From a virus: 64,000 bases of DNA. Position 1 is the first letter of the stretch, and every line of letters starts with the position of its first letter. The position numbers were made by a program, and so were the translations under genes. The DNA lies in the IMG/VR virus record IMGVR_UViG_3300042939_000736, positions 62,001-126,000 of that record; one strand, written 5' to 3'. This document shows, in pieces, positions 8,591 to 16,966 of the stretch. The notes under the pieces were generated by a model. That model was not told the DNA's origin. It saw nothing but the letters and a program-made list of their open reading frames with translations, and ran no database searches.

Positions 8591-8893
8591 TTAATATCTG
8601 TATCTACTTCTAAACCTTCTTGATTCATTCATATCCCCTATTTTTTCCATGGGATTTTCAAGTGGTTCATCTGATTGTTGAGATAACTTCTCAAACAATT
8701 TTACAAATTCAGGAGCTGGTAATGTTTTGAAAGCTTCAGTCGAACATTTTTGGAAATCTAATCTAGCAGGATCACATCCAGGTATGTTACTATGTGTCTT
8801 TAGAAGCTCCACATCCGCAGCAAGATTTATTTCTTCTTCTTTTAAAATTCTTCGAAGAACGTTTTCTATTCTTTTTTCACTATATCTGTTCAT
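8591..8893 (-). CDS. Small hypothetical protein with RILKEEE N-terminal helix
   Basis: A 100-residue protein I do not recognise. The N-terminal 25 residues form an amphipathic helix with the segment VLRRILKEEE. A similar (I/L)-(I/L)-K-E segment opens the HAD protein at 15983-16882 and recalls the short N-terminal peptides by which some T4 internal proteins enter the prohead before cleavage at L/I-x-E sites. Two Cys residues lie mid-protein, and the C-terminus is Arg/Tyr-rich (RRFRSRYRY), fitting nucleic-acid contact. The gene has its own TATTTATA element and a strong terminator. A packaged internal head protein is a possible reading, not a demonstrated one. Confidence 0.6.
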   Translation of the reverse strand: MNRYSEKRIENVLRRILKEEEINLAADVELLKTHSNIPGCDPARLDFQKCSTEAFKTLPAPEFVKLFEKLSQQSDEPLENPMEKIGDMNESRRFRSRYRY

Positions 8894-8905
8894 AATTTTT
8901 TTATT

Positions 8906-8913
8906 TATAAATA
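8906..8913 (-). promoter_or_regulatory. Putative late promoter core, leftward
   Basis: The minus strand reads CATATTTATAAATAA, with TATTTATA 12 nt before the ATG at 8893. This copy also contains TATAAATA, the T4 late consensus, offset by a few bases. Confidence 0.5.
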
Positions 8914-8932
8914 TGAAAGAAAAATAAAAAAA

Positions 8933-10693
8933 TTATCTTTTATTGATGTGATTTAAAATTTCTTCAACAACGTCACCAATATTTTCTGAATCACCATCAC
9001 CCATTACAGTACTTATTATTTTTTTCTTATGGTTTAATATATCATAAATTGCACCTTCGATTGTGTTTTCGAATATAGGATAGTAAACCAAAACGTTGTT
9101 TTTTTGACCATATCTATATGCTCTGTCTTCGGCTTGAGAATGTTCTGCAGGCACAAAAGATAAGTCATTCATAATTACAACTTCCGCAGATGTTAATGTC
9201 AAACCAACACCAGCGGCTTTTAGATTACCTACAAATACTTTTATTTTTTCATCATTTTGAAAAGAATCAACCGCTTGTTGTCTTACTGAATTTGAACAAC
9301 TTCCATCAAGGTAAACCGCTTGTTTTCCAAAATGTTGATATATGGATTGTAGGGTGTCAGTAAAGTTTGTAAAAATAATTACTTTTTTACCTTGGTCTAA
9401 TATGTTTTCTGCAAATTCTATAGTTTGACTTATTTTTTCATTTGCTATGACTTTTCTAACTTTCATAAGTTTAGAAAATTGAACTGTAAGGGATGAAGAT
9501 TCATTGGGGTTTTTATCGTACCAATCATAATACTCACCCATAAGATTTTCATATTCTTTAGATCTCAATCGTAAATAAACGGGTGTTATAATTTTATCAG
9601 GTAAATCTAAAACATCTTCTTTTAGTCTTCTCAATATTTGTTTAGACGTTCTGTCTTTTAATTCTTCTAAATTAGACGCACCAGTAACGTTCCAAACTTT
9701 TCTTTTACCCGCGTTAAATTGATACCCTTGACAATATCTTATTGCGTAAGCCATCCAATTTTGGGCAACAGGACTTTCTATAATATTTAGAAGATTATAA
9801 TAATTCATCGGTCTTGATGTCATTGGTGTACCCGTAAGTAACCAAACCCTTTTTATGTTTTTAACGAAACTATTTATAATTTTTGTTCTTTGGGCTTGTG
9901 CGTTTGACACCATATGTGCTTCATCTAAAATAACCAACTCGAACTGTGACTTTAAAAGTAATGAATTTTCTTTTTCTTTGGGGTCGTGAAAATTTTTTAA
10001 TATATCATAATTTACAATAACAAAATCAGATTCTGTTGAATATTTTTTTCCTTCTGATATAAAAACAGACCTTTCGGTGTAGTTTTGTATTTCCCTTTGC
10101 CAATTTATTTTCAAAGACGCAGGACAAATAATAAGAATTTTTTTGGCACCTGTTTCTAGTGCCGCAATTATAGTTGATGTTGTTTTTCCAAGACCCATAT
10201 CATCCGCCAAAATAAACCTTCTTGAACCTACTAATTTTTCTATTGCTTCTTTTTGATGTGAAAGTGGTGGTCTATGTGAATATTTATCATAACTAATTTC
10301 AACGATGTCAGTAGTGTGTGATTTTATTAGTGCGGATTTAGGTACCCAAAATTCTGAAAGAACATCCTTTTCAAAAAATTTACCCCAAATATGGTAAGAT
10401 TTTTCTTTTTCCACTAAAAGTTTTTCGACGTATATTTTATTAGGTACTTCTAAAAGATATCTTTCTTCCGAAAATTTTTTAGCAAAATACGTGTCCAAGT
10501 CCACCCACTTTCTTGCTACTTTTGGTTGTACATTATAATAATTGTTTATATAGTCGGCTTGAGTTCTCGTTGGGTAAAACTTTTTATTATTTTCTTTTTT
10601 TGTTTTAAGAAACAAAATATAATTGTTGGCACCACTATATGTATCTAATAGCTCTAATGCTTGGTGTTCTATTAATTGCTTACTGTTAGACAA
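8933..10693 (-). CDS. SNF2-family DNA helicase/translocase (SMARCAL1-like)
   Basis: ATP-dependent dsDNA translocase of superfamily 2, SNF2 group, with both RecA-like lobes. Visible motifs: Walker A DDMGLGKTT with a Q-like motif just before it, LDEAH for motif II, LTGTPMTSRP for motif III, and in lobe 2 IIFTNFTDTLQ, VFVGNLKAAGVGLTLT and QAEDRAYRYGQ (motif VI arginines). No ATG exists upstream of DDMG. The open frame reaches TTG at 10735, but the first 14 residues there are a low-complexity Phe/Lys stretch inside the promoter of the divergent gene. I chose TTG at 10693, which starts right before the conserved-looking SNSKQLIEHQALELL. The probable role is fork remodelling or annealing during replication, like UvsW. 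Start site uncertain. Confidence 0.88.
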   Translation of the reverse strand: MSNSKQLIEHQALELLDTYSGANNYILFLKTKKENNKKFYPTRTQADYINNYYNVQPKVARKWVDLDTYFAKKFSEERYLLEVPNKIYVEKLLVEKEKSYHIWGKFFEKDVLSEFWVPKSALIKSHTTDIVEISYDKYSHRPPLSHQKEAIEKLVGSRRFILADDMGLGKTTSTIIAALETGAKKILIICPASLKINWQREIQNYTERSVFISEGKKYSTESDFVIVNYDILKNFHDPKEKENSLLLKSQFELVILDEAHMVSNAQAQRTKIINSFVKNIKRVWLLTGTPMTSRPMNYYNLLNIIESPVAQNWMAYAIRYCQGYQFNAGKRKVWNVTGASNLEELKDRTSKQILRRLKEDVLDLPDKIITPVYLRLRSKEYENLMGEYYDWYDKNPNESSSLTVQFSKLMKVRKVIANEKISQTIEFAENILDQGKKVIIFTNFTDTLQSIYQHFGKQAVYLDGSCSNSVRQQAVDSFQNDEKIKVFVGNLKAAGVGLTLTSAEVVIMNDLSFVPAEHSQAEDRAYRYGQKNNVLVYYPIFENTIEGAIYDILNHKKKIISTVMGDGDSENIGDVVEEILNHINKR

Positions 10694-10725
10694 AACTTTT
10701 TTTAAAAAAATAAACAAAAAAAAGA

Positions 10726-10733
10726 TATTTATC
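10726..10733 (+). promoter_or_regulatory. Putative late promoter core, rightward
   Basis: GATATTTATCAA with TATTTATC 14 nt before the ATG at 10748. It lies in the short divergent region facing the SNF2 gene. Confidence 0.5.
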
Positions 10734-10747
10734 AATAAAACATCAAA

Positions 10748-11260
10748 ATGGATAGTAAAGTTCCAATAACTAGATTAGGTAAATTTTTTGGTGAAAAAGA
10801 TTTTTCACTTGAAGTATCTATGGGTCAAGAGTGGTTAAATGGTGATATGAATTATACTTGTGTACTTTATAGAGTTGATAGAACAAAAACAAAAACTGAC
10901 GATGTTTATGGTGAAACTTTATCCGACAGTATAAATTTTCATCCTCCTGTTGAATTTAATGCTTATGTTGCTATAGCGGCACCCGAAAATAAAATGATCG
11001 GATCTACTAAAATTGATCAAGTAGAACCAGGTAACATTACAATGTCTGTTTACTTGAAAACTTTGGAAGATTTAAACATAGAAATAAGTTTTGGTGATTA
11101 TGTGGGTTATTACGATAGCGAAAACTTTGTAAGATATTATACAGTTGTCAATGATGGTCGTGTGATTTCTGATATAAAACATACATATAAAGGGTATAAG
11201 CCATTTTATAGAACAATAATTGCATCACCTGTTACATCAAATGAGTTCAGAGGATTATAA
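10748..11260 (+). CDS. Probable neck or tail-completion protein
   Basis: A 170-residue protein, strand-rich, with a VYG-x-x motif followed by a FHPPVEFNAYVAI segment. It sits directly before the gp15-like gene (9-nt gap) and the sheath gene, which is where T4-like genomes encode neck proteins (gp13, gp14). A tail-connector fold would fit the size. Homology is not visible by eye, so the call rests on position. It is expected to be made late, from the TATTTATC element. Confidence 0.5.
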   Translation: MDSKVPITRLGKFFGEKDFSLEVSMGQEWLNGDMNYTCVLYRVDRTKTKTDDVYGETLSDSINFHPPVEFNAYVAIAAPENKMIGSTKIDQVEPGNITMSVYLKTLEDLNIEISFGDYVGYYDSENFVRYYTVVNDGRVISDIKHTYKGYKPFYRTIIASPVTSNEFRGL

Positions 11261-11269
11261 TAAAAAGAT

Positions 11270-12301
11270 ATGGGATTACCTAAAAAAATAAAAAAATATA
11301 TACCATTAGAAAATGGTGTAAGTCCGTTGGAAAGAAGACATCAGTTAGCAGACATGATTGCTGAACATGGTACTTTTTTACCAAAAGGTTTATTACATGC
11401 AGATTTAGATAAAGGTTTTTTGGAATTTGTAAAAGATAACATGACAATATCCATCGAAGGAAAAAAAATATCTGTCGTTGATATTCTTATAACAACACAG
11501 AACTGGGCTCAGTTTACCGAAACTTGGGAATTCCAAAATATTGATAAAAATGCTGAACCTCCTTTTGTTACTGTTGTTAGACAACCCGAAGTTAAATTTG
11601 GTGATCCACAATTAAAATATAATATTCCTAACAAAAGATTATATCATTATGCTCAAGTTCCTACTTGGGACGGTCAAAGACATGGTATGGATATATATAA
11701 AATTCCCCAACCTGTACCAATCCAAATAAACTATACTGTAGTGATTATTTGTAACCGTATGAGAGAGTTGAATGAGTTCAACAAAACAATAATGGAACTT
11801 TTTGCATCTAGACAAGCTTACCAAAAAATAAAAGGTCATTATATTCCGATTGTTATGGGTGACATAGCAGATGAATCAGTTTTAGATTTAGAAAAAAGAA
11901 AATACTATATTCAGAAATATCCAATGACATTACAGGGATTTTTACTTGATGAAGATGAATTTGTTGTACAACCTGCGATTGTAAGAACAATGCAGATTTA
12001 TGAAACTGATACTTCCATAAAGAAACAAAAACCAAAAAAGAATCAAGAGTTACCAACAAATTTAACTTTTCCTTTTAAAGTTGGGGTAAACACGTTTTCA
12101 GACAAAATATTTTTTACTTCTGATATGACAGTTGCTGAAGTCGATAACATATCTACATATAGTGTTTATATAAATGATGACTTCTATGGTAATGATATTT
12201 CAGAAATCCAAATCAACACTAATGACATTTTAAAAATAGATGTAACAAAAAATGATGGTACAAAAAACGCTAAGTTAGTATTACAACAAAAACTAATTTA
12301 A
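11270..12301 (+). CDS. 15: Tail terminator / sheath-completion protein (T4 gp15-like)
   Basis: A 343-residue protein. The central part shares the layout of T4 gp15: a polar strand PIQINYTVVIICNRM, a helix (ELNEFNKTIMELF), then HYIPIVMGDIADES and a helix-strand with RRYY-like basic residues (EKRKYYIQKYPMTLQGFL). T4 gp15 caps the tail tube and sheath and joins the tail to the head. T4 gp15 is about 270 residues; here a C-terminal extension of about 80 residues (from KKQKPKKNQ on) forms an added beta domain. Position just upstream of the sheath gene agrees. It ends exactly next to the convergent small gene at 12302-12463. Confidence 0.65.
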   Translation: MGLPKKIKKYIPLENGVSPLERRHQLADMIAEHGTFLPKGLLHADLDKGFLEFVKDNMTISIEGKKISVVDILITTQNWAQFTETWEFQNIDKNAEPPFVTVVRQPEVKFGDPQLKYNIPNKRLYHYAQVPTWDGQRHGMDIYKIPQPVPIQINYTVVIICNRMRELNEFNKTIMELFASRQAYQKIKGHYIPIVMGDIADESVLDLEKRKYYIQKYPMTLQGFLLDEDEFVVQPAIVRTMQIYETDTSIKKQKPKKNQELPTNLTFPFKVGVNTFSDKIFFTSDMTVAEVDNISTYSVYINDDFYGNDISEIQINTNDILKIDVTKNDGTKNAKLVLQQKLI

Positions 12302-12463
12302 CTATTCTCCGTATAAATCTTTTTTTTCTGAACATTTTTCTAAAATCAGGTTTTCCAAAAATCTATACATTTTAATCCCTCTTTTATCACAATACTTTTT
12401 AAGAACATCGTGAACTTTTGGATCAATTTTTAAATTTTTTATTTTTTTTGGTTCTTTATTCAT
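12302..12463 (-). CDS. Small ribbon-helix-helix-like DNA-binding protein
   Basis: A 53-residue basic protein. The sequence KNLKIDPKVHDVLKKYC, then RGIKMYRFLENLI fits one ribbon-helix-helix unit of the Arc/MetJ/CopG type: a short beta strand followed by two helices. Such proteins dimerise and bind short repeated operators. The frame extends 23 codons further upstream, but those residues are hydrophobic and would lie across the leader and promoter element; the ATG at 12463 is preceded by a clean leader and is chosen. It is a single leftward gene wedged between rightward tail genes. The leader contains repeated GGTAG/CTACC blocks that could be its own operator. Family call is by pattern. Confidence 0.65.
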   Translation of the reverse strand: MNKEPKKIKNLKIDPKVHDVLKKYCDKRGIKMYRFLENLILEKCSEKKDLYGE

Positions 12464-12464
12464 A

Positions 12465-12494
12465 GGTAGAAAAAAGGTAGAAAAAAAACCTACC
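12465..12494 (-). promoter_or_regulatory. Possible operator or attenuator in the leader of the RHH gene
   Basis: On the minus strand GGTAG is followed by eight or nine T, CTACC, six T and a second CTACC just before ATG. GGTAG can pair with either CTACC. A stem with the first would be followed by a T run, like a weak terminator; a stem with the second would mask the start. The repeats could also be RHH operator half sites. The stem is only 5 bp. Confidence 0.35.
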
Positions 12495-12498
12495 AAGA

Positions 12499-12506
12499 TA
12501 TAAATA
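12499..12506 (-). promoter_or_regulatory. Putative late promoter core, leftward
   Basis: The minus strand reads ACTATTTATATC, 36 nt before the ATG at 12463. It sits about 40 nt from the rightward element of the sheath gene, back to back. Confidence 0.45.
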
Positions 12507-12542
12507 GTTTTATATAAGTAAAGTTTTTGCATAAAATCTCGG

Positions 12543-12550
12543 TATTTATA
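12543..12550 (+). promoter_or_regulatory. Putative late promoter core of the sheath gene
   Basis: CGGTATTTATATAAAAAA with TATTTATA 37 nt before the ATG at 12587. The leader is A-rich with no Shine-Dalgarno sequence. Confidence 0.5.
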
Positions 12551-12586
12551 TAAAAAATAAATTATAATAAACTAACATTAAAAAAT

Positions 12587-15500
12587 ATGGCAACTAACAG
12601 TAAAATTTTCGTTTCACCTGGTGTCTATACTTCTGAAGTAGATTTAAGTTTTGTGGCACAAAGCGTTGGTGTTACAACTTTAGGTATTGTCGGAGAAACA
12701 CTTAAAGGTCCGGCCTTCGAACCTATTTTTATTAAAAACTATGATGAGTTCCAATCTTACTTTGGTCCTACTTCACCTGAAAAATTTGTAAATACTCAAA
12801 TTCCTAAATATGAAGCGGCATACATCGCCAAATCATATTTACAACAATCTAATCAATTATTTGTAACTAGAGTTTTAGGTTTATCGGGATATGATGCGGG
12901 TCCTTCTTGGTCAATAATTACAAGCGCAAACTTAGATCCTTCCACTTTGGCACCTTATTGTTTGAGTTCAGTAACAATAGATTGTCAGGATGTTTGTGTG
13001 TCAGCTAAGACATTACCTTTTCAAGTGGCATTTACAGGTTGTACTAACTCACCAAGTTCTGTTTCTTTCGGAGCCTTTCCTGCAGAAATAGAAGCGTTGT
13101 TAACATCACAATACGAACAGTTCAACGGTAATACTTCGACTTTATTAGAAGATTTACAGTTTTTTACATATCAAAGAATTTTAAATCCTCTTTCTCAAAA
13201 TACATCTATTGCTTACTTCGGTACTATTGATGGTGATGATTATGACATGTTGTCAAGTGGATATACAGCTTCTACAAATGTGTTTAATGTACCATCACCT
13301 TCTAGTAACTTAACAAACTTCTTATCACCATTTAATGATACTTGGTACTATGCTTTGTTTGAAAACACAGGAAATAGTAATTATTCGGGTTATTCATTTT
13401 GGTCTGTTGTTTCAGGGTTAACATCAATTAATCCAATAACTACAACTACAATTCCTCCAACAACTACGTCAACGACTACAAATCCTTGTATAACACCAAC
13501 ACCTGTGGTTCCTACTACAACAACTACTACTACTGTTGTTGATTGTTACTCAGGAACAGTTATAGGTATGATATATTATTATACCGGTAATTCATACACT
13601 CTTTATGATGACATGGTTATTGCAACACTAAGATCAAGAGGTATTGCGGATTACAGCGATGACGTGAACCCAAGATATGAAATAACTGGTTTGACTGATG
13701 TTACAATGGATTGTTCAGGTCAATATTCGGGCGTATTAAAAAATCCATTTGCTAAATTTGCAATAAATGCGACTAACTACTTAGGTAACAACTTTACTTT
13801 TGTTACGTCGTTCGCAAATTCGGATTCAGAATATCTTACAAAAGTATTCGGAACAAGTAACTTTGGTAAACCAAGAAATGTGGTACCACTTTTTGTGGAA
13901 GAAAGATTCCAATCACTTTTAAGATGGGCGTATAACAAAGGTTACATACGAGGTTTAAAATGTGGTTTAATATCATTACCTGAAGCACAAAGCGAAGATC
14001 CAACATCAATTGCTTGGTACTTAGAAAAGTATCAATCACCTGAAAGTCCATGGGTTGTTTCTGAAGTTAGAGGTTCCAAAGTTTATAACTTATTTAAATT
14101 TTACACAATTTCTGACGGGAACAGTGCCAACACAGAAGTTAAAATATCTATATCTGATATATCTTTCGCAAATGAAACATTTACAGTTTTAATTCGTGAT
14201 TACTACGATACAGATTCAAATCCTGTTGTGTTAGAAAAATTCACAAACTGTACTATGAATCCAAGCGAAAATAGTTTTATAGCCAAAAAAATTGGTACTT
14301 TGGACGGTGAGTTTGAATTGAAATCAAGATATGTAATGGTTGAAATGAATGAAGACGCACCAATAGATTCATTACCTTGTGGATTTGAAGGATATAATTT
14401 CAGAGAATATGCAGGAGCAAAATCACCATTCCCTATAATTAAAACTAAATATGATTACCCAGGTGAGTTAGTTTTCAATCCACCTTTTGGTACACCATCA
14501 GGTACAGACGATGCTGGATTATCATCAGGTGATAATATAAGAAAAACTTTCTTAGGGTTTTCTACAAGTGCCGATTACGGTTATGACCCAAGTTTCTTCG
14601 AATATAAAGGTAAAAGAAATCCTTCAAACATATGTTTTGCAACTGAATCATCTCCTTGGTTATATAGAACTAAAGGGTTCCACATGGACAAAAACGCAAG
14701 TGGTATTACAATTGCTAACGTTTTTGCAACAAGTGGCACTCCTCGTTTCTACGTAGGTGATGCGTCTTTCAGTTCTGAACCTACTGTTGAAACAAACCCT
14801 TACTACCGTTTATTTGCTCGTAAATTTACTTTACTTGTACAAGGTGGATTCGATGGTTGGGATATCTACAGAGAAAGAAGAACAAACGCAGATAAATACC
14901 AATTAGGTAGAACTGGTTACTTAAATGGGGCTTGTGCAACAACAAGATACCCTTCAGCAGTTGGTTGGGGAGCGTTTAAACAAATTACTGTTGGTGACGG
15001 TACAAGAGAATACGCAAACACTGACTATTACGCTTACTTACTTGGTATCAGAACTTTTGCTAATCCTGAAGCGGTTAATATAAATGTATTTGTTACACCA
15101 GGAATTGACTATGTTAACAACAGTGACTTAGTAGAAGATACAATAGATATGATAGAAAACGAAAGAGCGGATTCTTTGTATATAACAACTACACCTGACT
15201 ACAATTTGTTATTACCTACCACAACTGGTGTAGATGGTTTGATTTATCCACAAGAAGCGGTTGATAATCTTGATGGTACAGGAATCGATTCTAACTATAC
15301 CGCCACTTACTATCCGTGGGTGTTAACAAGAGATAGTGTAAATAACACACAAATTTATCTACCACCAACGGCTGAAGTAACCAGAAATTTAGCATTAACA
15401 GACAACATTGCGTTTCCTTGGTTTGCTGCGGCGGGTTATACTCGTGGTATTGTAAACGCTATCAAAGCTCGTAAGAAGTTGACTCAAGAAGACAGAGATG

Positions 15501-15910
15501 TTCTTTATCTTGGTAGAATCAACCCTATTGCTACATTCTCAGATGTGGGTACAGTAATATGGGGTAATAAAACCCTACAAGTAAGACAGTCAGCACTTGA
15601 TAGAATAAACGTTCGAAGATTATTGTTACAAGCACGTAAGTTAATTTCGGCAGTTTCAGTAAGATTATTGTTTGATCAGAACGATGAAAAAGTAAGACAA
15701 GATTTCCTAAATGCGGTAAATCCAATATTAGATGGTATCAGAAGGGATAGGGGTCTTTATGACTTTAGAGTTACCGTATCAAATGACACGGCTGATCTAG
15801 ATAGAAATCAGATGACTGGTAAGATATATATCAAACCAACAAGATCACTAGAATTTATAGATATTACATTCTACATTACACCAACAGGTGCTTCTTTCGA
15901 AGATGTATGA
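12587..15910 (+). CDS. 18: Tail sheath protein (T4 gp18-like) with Thr-rich insertion
   Basis: A 1107-residue contractile sheath subunit, much longer than T4 gp18 (659). The N-terminus has the sheath signature FVSPGVYTSEVDLS, followed by the first domain (GIVGETLKGPAF). The C-terminal domain is typical: AFPWFAAAGYTRGIV, then INPIATFSDVGTVIWGNKTL and RRLLLQARKLI. The extra length is an insertion in the middle. Residues about 283-318 are a striking low-complexity stretch: two poly-Thr runs around a short Pro/Cys segment (ITTTTIPPTTTSTTTNPC, then VPTTTTTTTVVDC), which would be exposed on the outside of the tail and flanked by Cys residues. It has its own promoter element and a strong terminator. 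Confidence 0.95.
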   Translation: MATNSKIFVSPGVYTSEVDLSFVAQSVGVTTLGIVGETLKGPAFEPIFIKNYDEFQSYFGPTSPEKFVNTQIPKYEAAYIAKSYLQQSNQLFVTRVLGLSGYDAGPSWSIITSANLDPSTLAPYCLSSVTIDCQDVCVSAKTLPFQVAFTGCTNSPSSVSFGAFPAEIEALLTSQYEQFNGNTSTLLEDLQFFTYQRILNPLSQNTSIAYFGTIDGDDYDMLSSGYTASTNVFNVPSPSSNLTNFLSPFNDTWYYALFENTGNSNYSGYSFWSVVSGLTSINPITTTTIPPTTTSTTTNPCITPTPVVPTTTTTTTVVDCYSGTVIGMIYYYTGNSYTLYDDMVIATLRSRGIADYSDDVNPRYEITGLTDVTMDCSGQYSGVLKNPFAKFAINATNYLGNNFTFVTSFANSDSEYLTKVFGTSNFGKPRNVVPLFVEERFQSLLRWAYNKGYIRGLKCGLISLPEAQSEDPTSIAWYLEKYQSPESPWVVSEVRGSKVYNLFKFYTISDGNSANTEVKISISDISFANETFTVLIRDYYDTDSNPVVLEKFTNCTMNPSENSFIAKKIGTLDGEFELKSRYVMVEMNEDAPIDSLPCGFEGYNFREYAGAKSPFPIIKTKYDYPGELVFNPPFGTPSGTDDAGLSSGDNIRKTFLGFSTSADYGYDPSFFEYKGKRNPSNICFATESSPWLYRTKGFHMDKNASGITIANVFATSGTPRFYVGDASFSSEPTVETNPYYRLFARKFTLLVQGGFDGWDIYRERRTNADKYQLGRTGYLNGACATTRYPSAVGWGAFKQITVGDGTREYANTDYYAYLLGIRTFANPEAVNINVFVTPGIDYVNNSDLVEDTIDMIENERADSLYITTTPDYNLLLPTTTGVDGLIYPQEAVDNLDGTGIDSNYTATYYPWVLTRDSVNNTQIYLPPTAEVTRNLALTDNIAFPWFAAAGYTRGIVNAIKARKKLTQEDRDVLYLGRINPIATFSDVGTVIWGNKTLQVRQSALDRINVRRLLLQARKLISAVSVRLLFDQNDEKVRQDFLNAVNPILDGIRRDRGLYDFRVTVSNDTADLDRNQMTGKIYIKPTRSLEFIDITFYITPTGASFEDV

Positions 15911-15930
15911 TGATATAAATGTGATTTTTT

Positions 15931-15959
15931 AAAAGAGGGATTCGTCCCTCTTTTTTTTT
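15931..15959 (+). terminator. Intrinsic terminator after the sheath gene
   Basis: Stem AAAAGAGGGA/TCCCTCTTTT with a TTCG tetraloop (15941-15944) and a T run. Isolates the sheath gene as its own transcription unit. Confidence 0.9.
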
Positions 15960-15970
15960 CATAATTAATA

Positions 15971-15978
15971 TATTTATA
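15971..15978 (+). promoter_or_regulatory. Putative late promoter core
   Basis: TATTTATA 4 nt before the ATG at 15983, so the transcript would start at or near the start codon. Confidence 0.45.
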
Positions 15979-15982
15979 TGAT

Positions 15983-16882
15983 ATGAATTACTACAAATTT
16001 TTAGTTAAAAAAATTATTAAGGAAGTTGTTGAAGAAAACCCATCTTATGCAATGAAGTACTACGCTTTTGATTGGGATGATAATTTAATGAAAATGCCAA
16101 CTTTAATTTATTTGAAAGATGAAGATGGTGACGTAATAGGAATGAACACCGAAGATTTTGCTGAGTATCGTACTTTAGTTGGTAGTCAACCTTTTGATTA
16201 CGAAGGTCACATGATAGTTGGTTTTGATGAAAGTCCATTTAGGGATTTCAATGTAACTGGTGATCGTAAGTTTTTAGAAGATATAAAATATGCCCCTATA
16301 GCATCCGAAAAAGTGTGGAATGATTTTGTTGAAGCGATAAATAGTGGATCTGTTTTTGCAATTATAACAGCAAGGGGTCATTCACCAGCAGCGTTAAAAA
16401 AGGCTGTCAAATATATAATAGAAAACAATATGCATGGTGTAGAAAAAGGACAACTTGTTAAACACCTTAAAGAATATCGTCGTATTGCCGGCCTAAAACA
16501 AATAGAAAATGAAAATTGGTTAATTAATGATTATTTAGATAGATGTCAATTTTCACCCGTTTCACACGGTAAGGGGTCTGCTGCGAACCCTGAAGAAGAA
16601 AAATATAACGAATTATTAAGATTTTATAATAGAATGACTAGATCATCCAAAAAATTTCAAAAATCACAATTTATAAATCACGTAAATACTGGAAGTGAGT
16701 CAATTGGTGGTGGATTGTTTAAATTTAAAAAACCTTCATTTGGTTTTTCAGATGATGATGAAAGAAATGTTAAATCAATTAAGAAAAGATTTTCAGATAT
16801 AGGAAAAGATTTAAATATTTATTATACTAAAGGAGGAGAAAAACAACTATATGAAAACCGGTCTAGTAGAAGAATATTTTAA
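15983..16882 (+). CDS. HAD-like phosphatase
   Basis: A 299-residue hydrolase of the HAD superfamily. Motif I is AFDWDDNL with nucleophile D30 and D32; motif II is IITARGHSP (T129); motif IV is FGFSDDDERN near residue 250-260. A Lys for motif III lies among several in between (for example HLKEYRRI). The N-terminal 18 residues (KFLVKKIIKEVVEE) are an amphipathic helix outside the HAD fold, resembling that of the small protein at 8591-8893. The gene sits alone between the sheath and tube genes, with terminator before and promoter elements on each side, so it is likely made late with virion proteins. Substrate unknown; nucleotide or phosphoprotein phosphatase activity is possible. Confidence 0.8.
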   Translation: MNYYKFLVKKIIKEVVEENPSYAMKYYAFDWDDNLMKMPTLIYLKDEDGDVIGMNTEDFAEYRTLVGSQPFDYEGHMIVGFDESPFRDFNVTGDRKFLEDIKYAPIASEKVWNDFVEAINSGSVFAIITARGHSPAALKKAVKYIIENNMHGVEKGQLVKHLKEYRRIAGLKQIENENWLINDYLDRCQFSPVSHGKGSAANPEEEKYNELLRFYNRMTRSSKKFQKSQFINHVNTGSESIGGGLFKFKKPSFGFSDDDERNVKSIKKRFSDIGKDLNIYYTKGGEKQLYENRSSRRIF

Positions 16883-16921
16883 AAAAAGATGGAAGTAAAT
16901 AGAAAAATTTTTTCATCGATA

Positions 16922-16929
16922 TATTTATA
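16922..16929 (+). promoter_or_regulatory. Putative late promoter core of the tube gene
   Basis: GATATATTTATAATAAAA with TATTTATA 38 nt before the ATG at 16967; nearly identical to the element at 1022-1029. Confidence 0.5.
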
Positions 16930-16966
16930 ATAAAATAAAAATAAACTAAAACAAAAAAATAATAAC

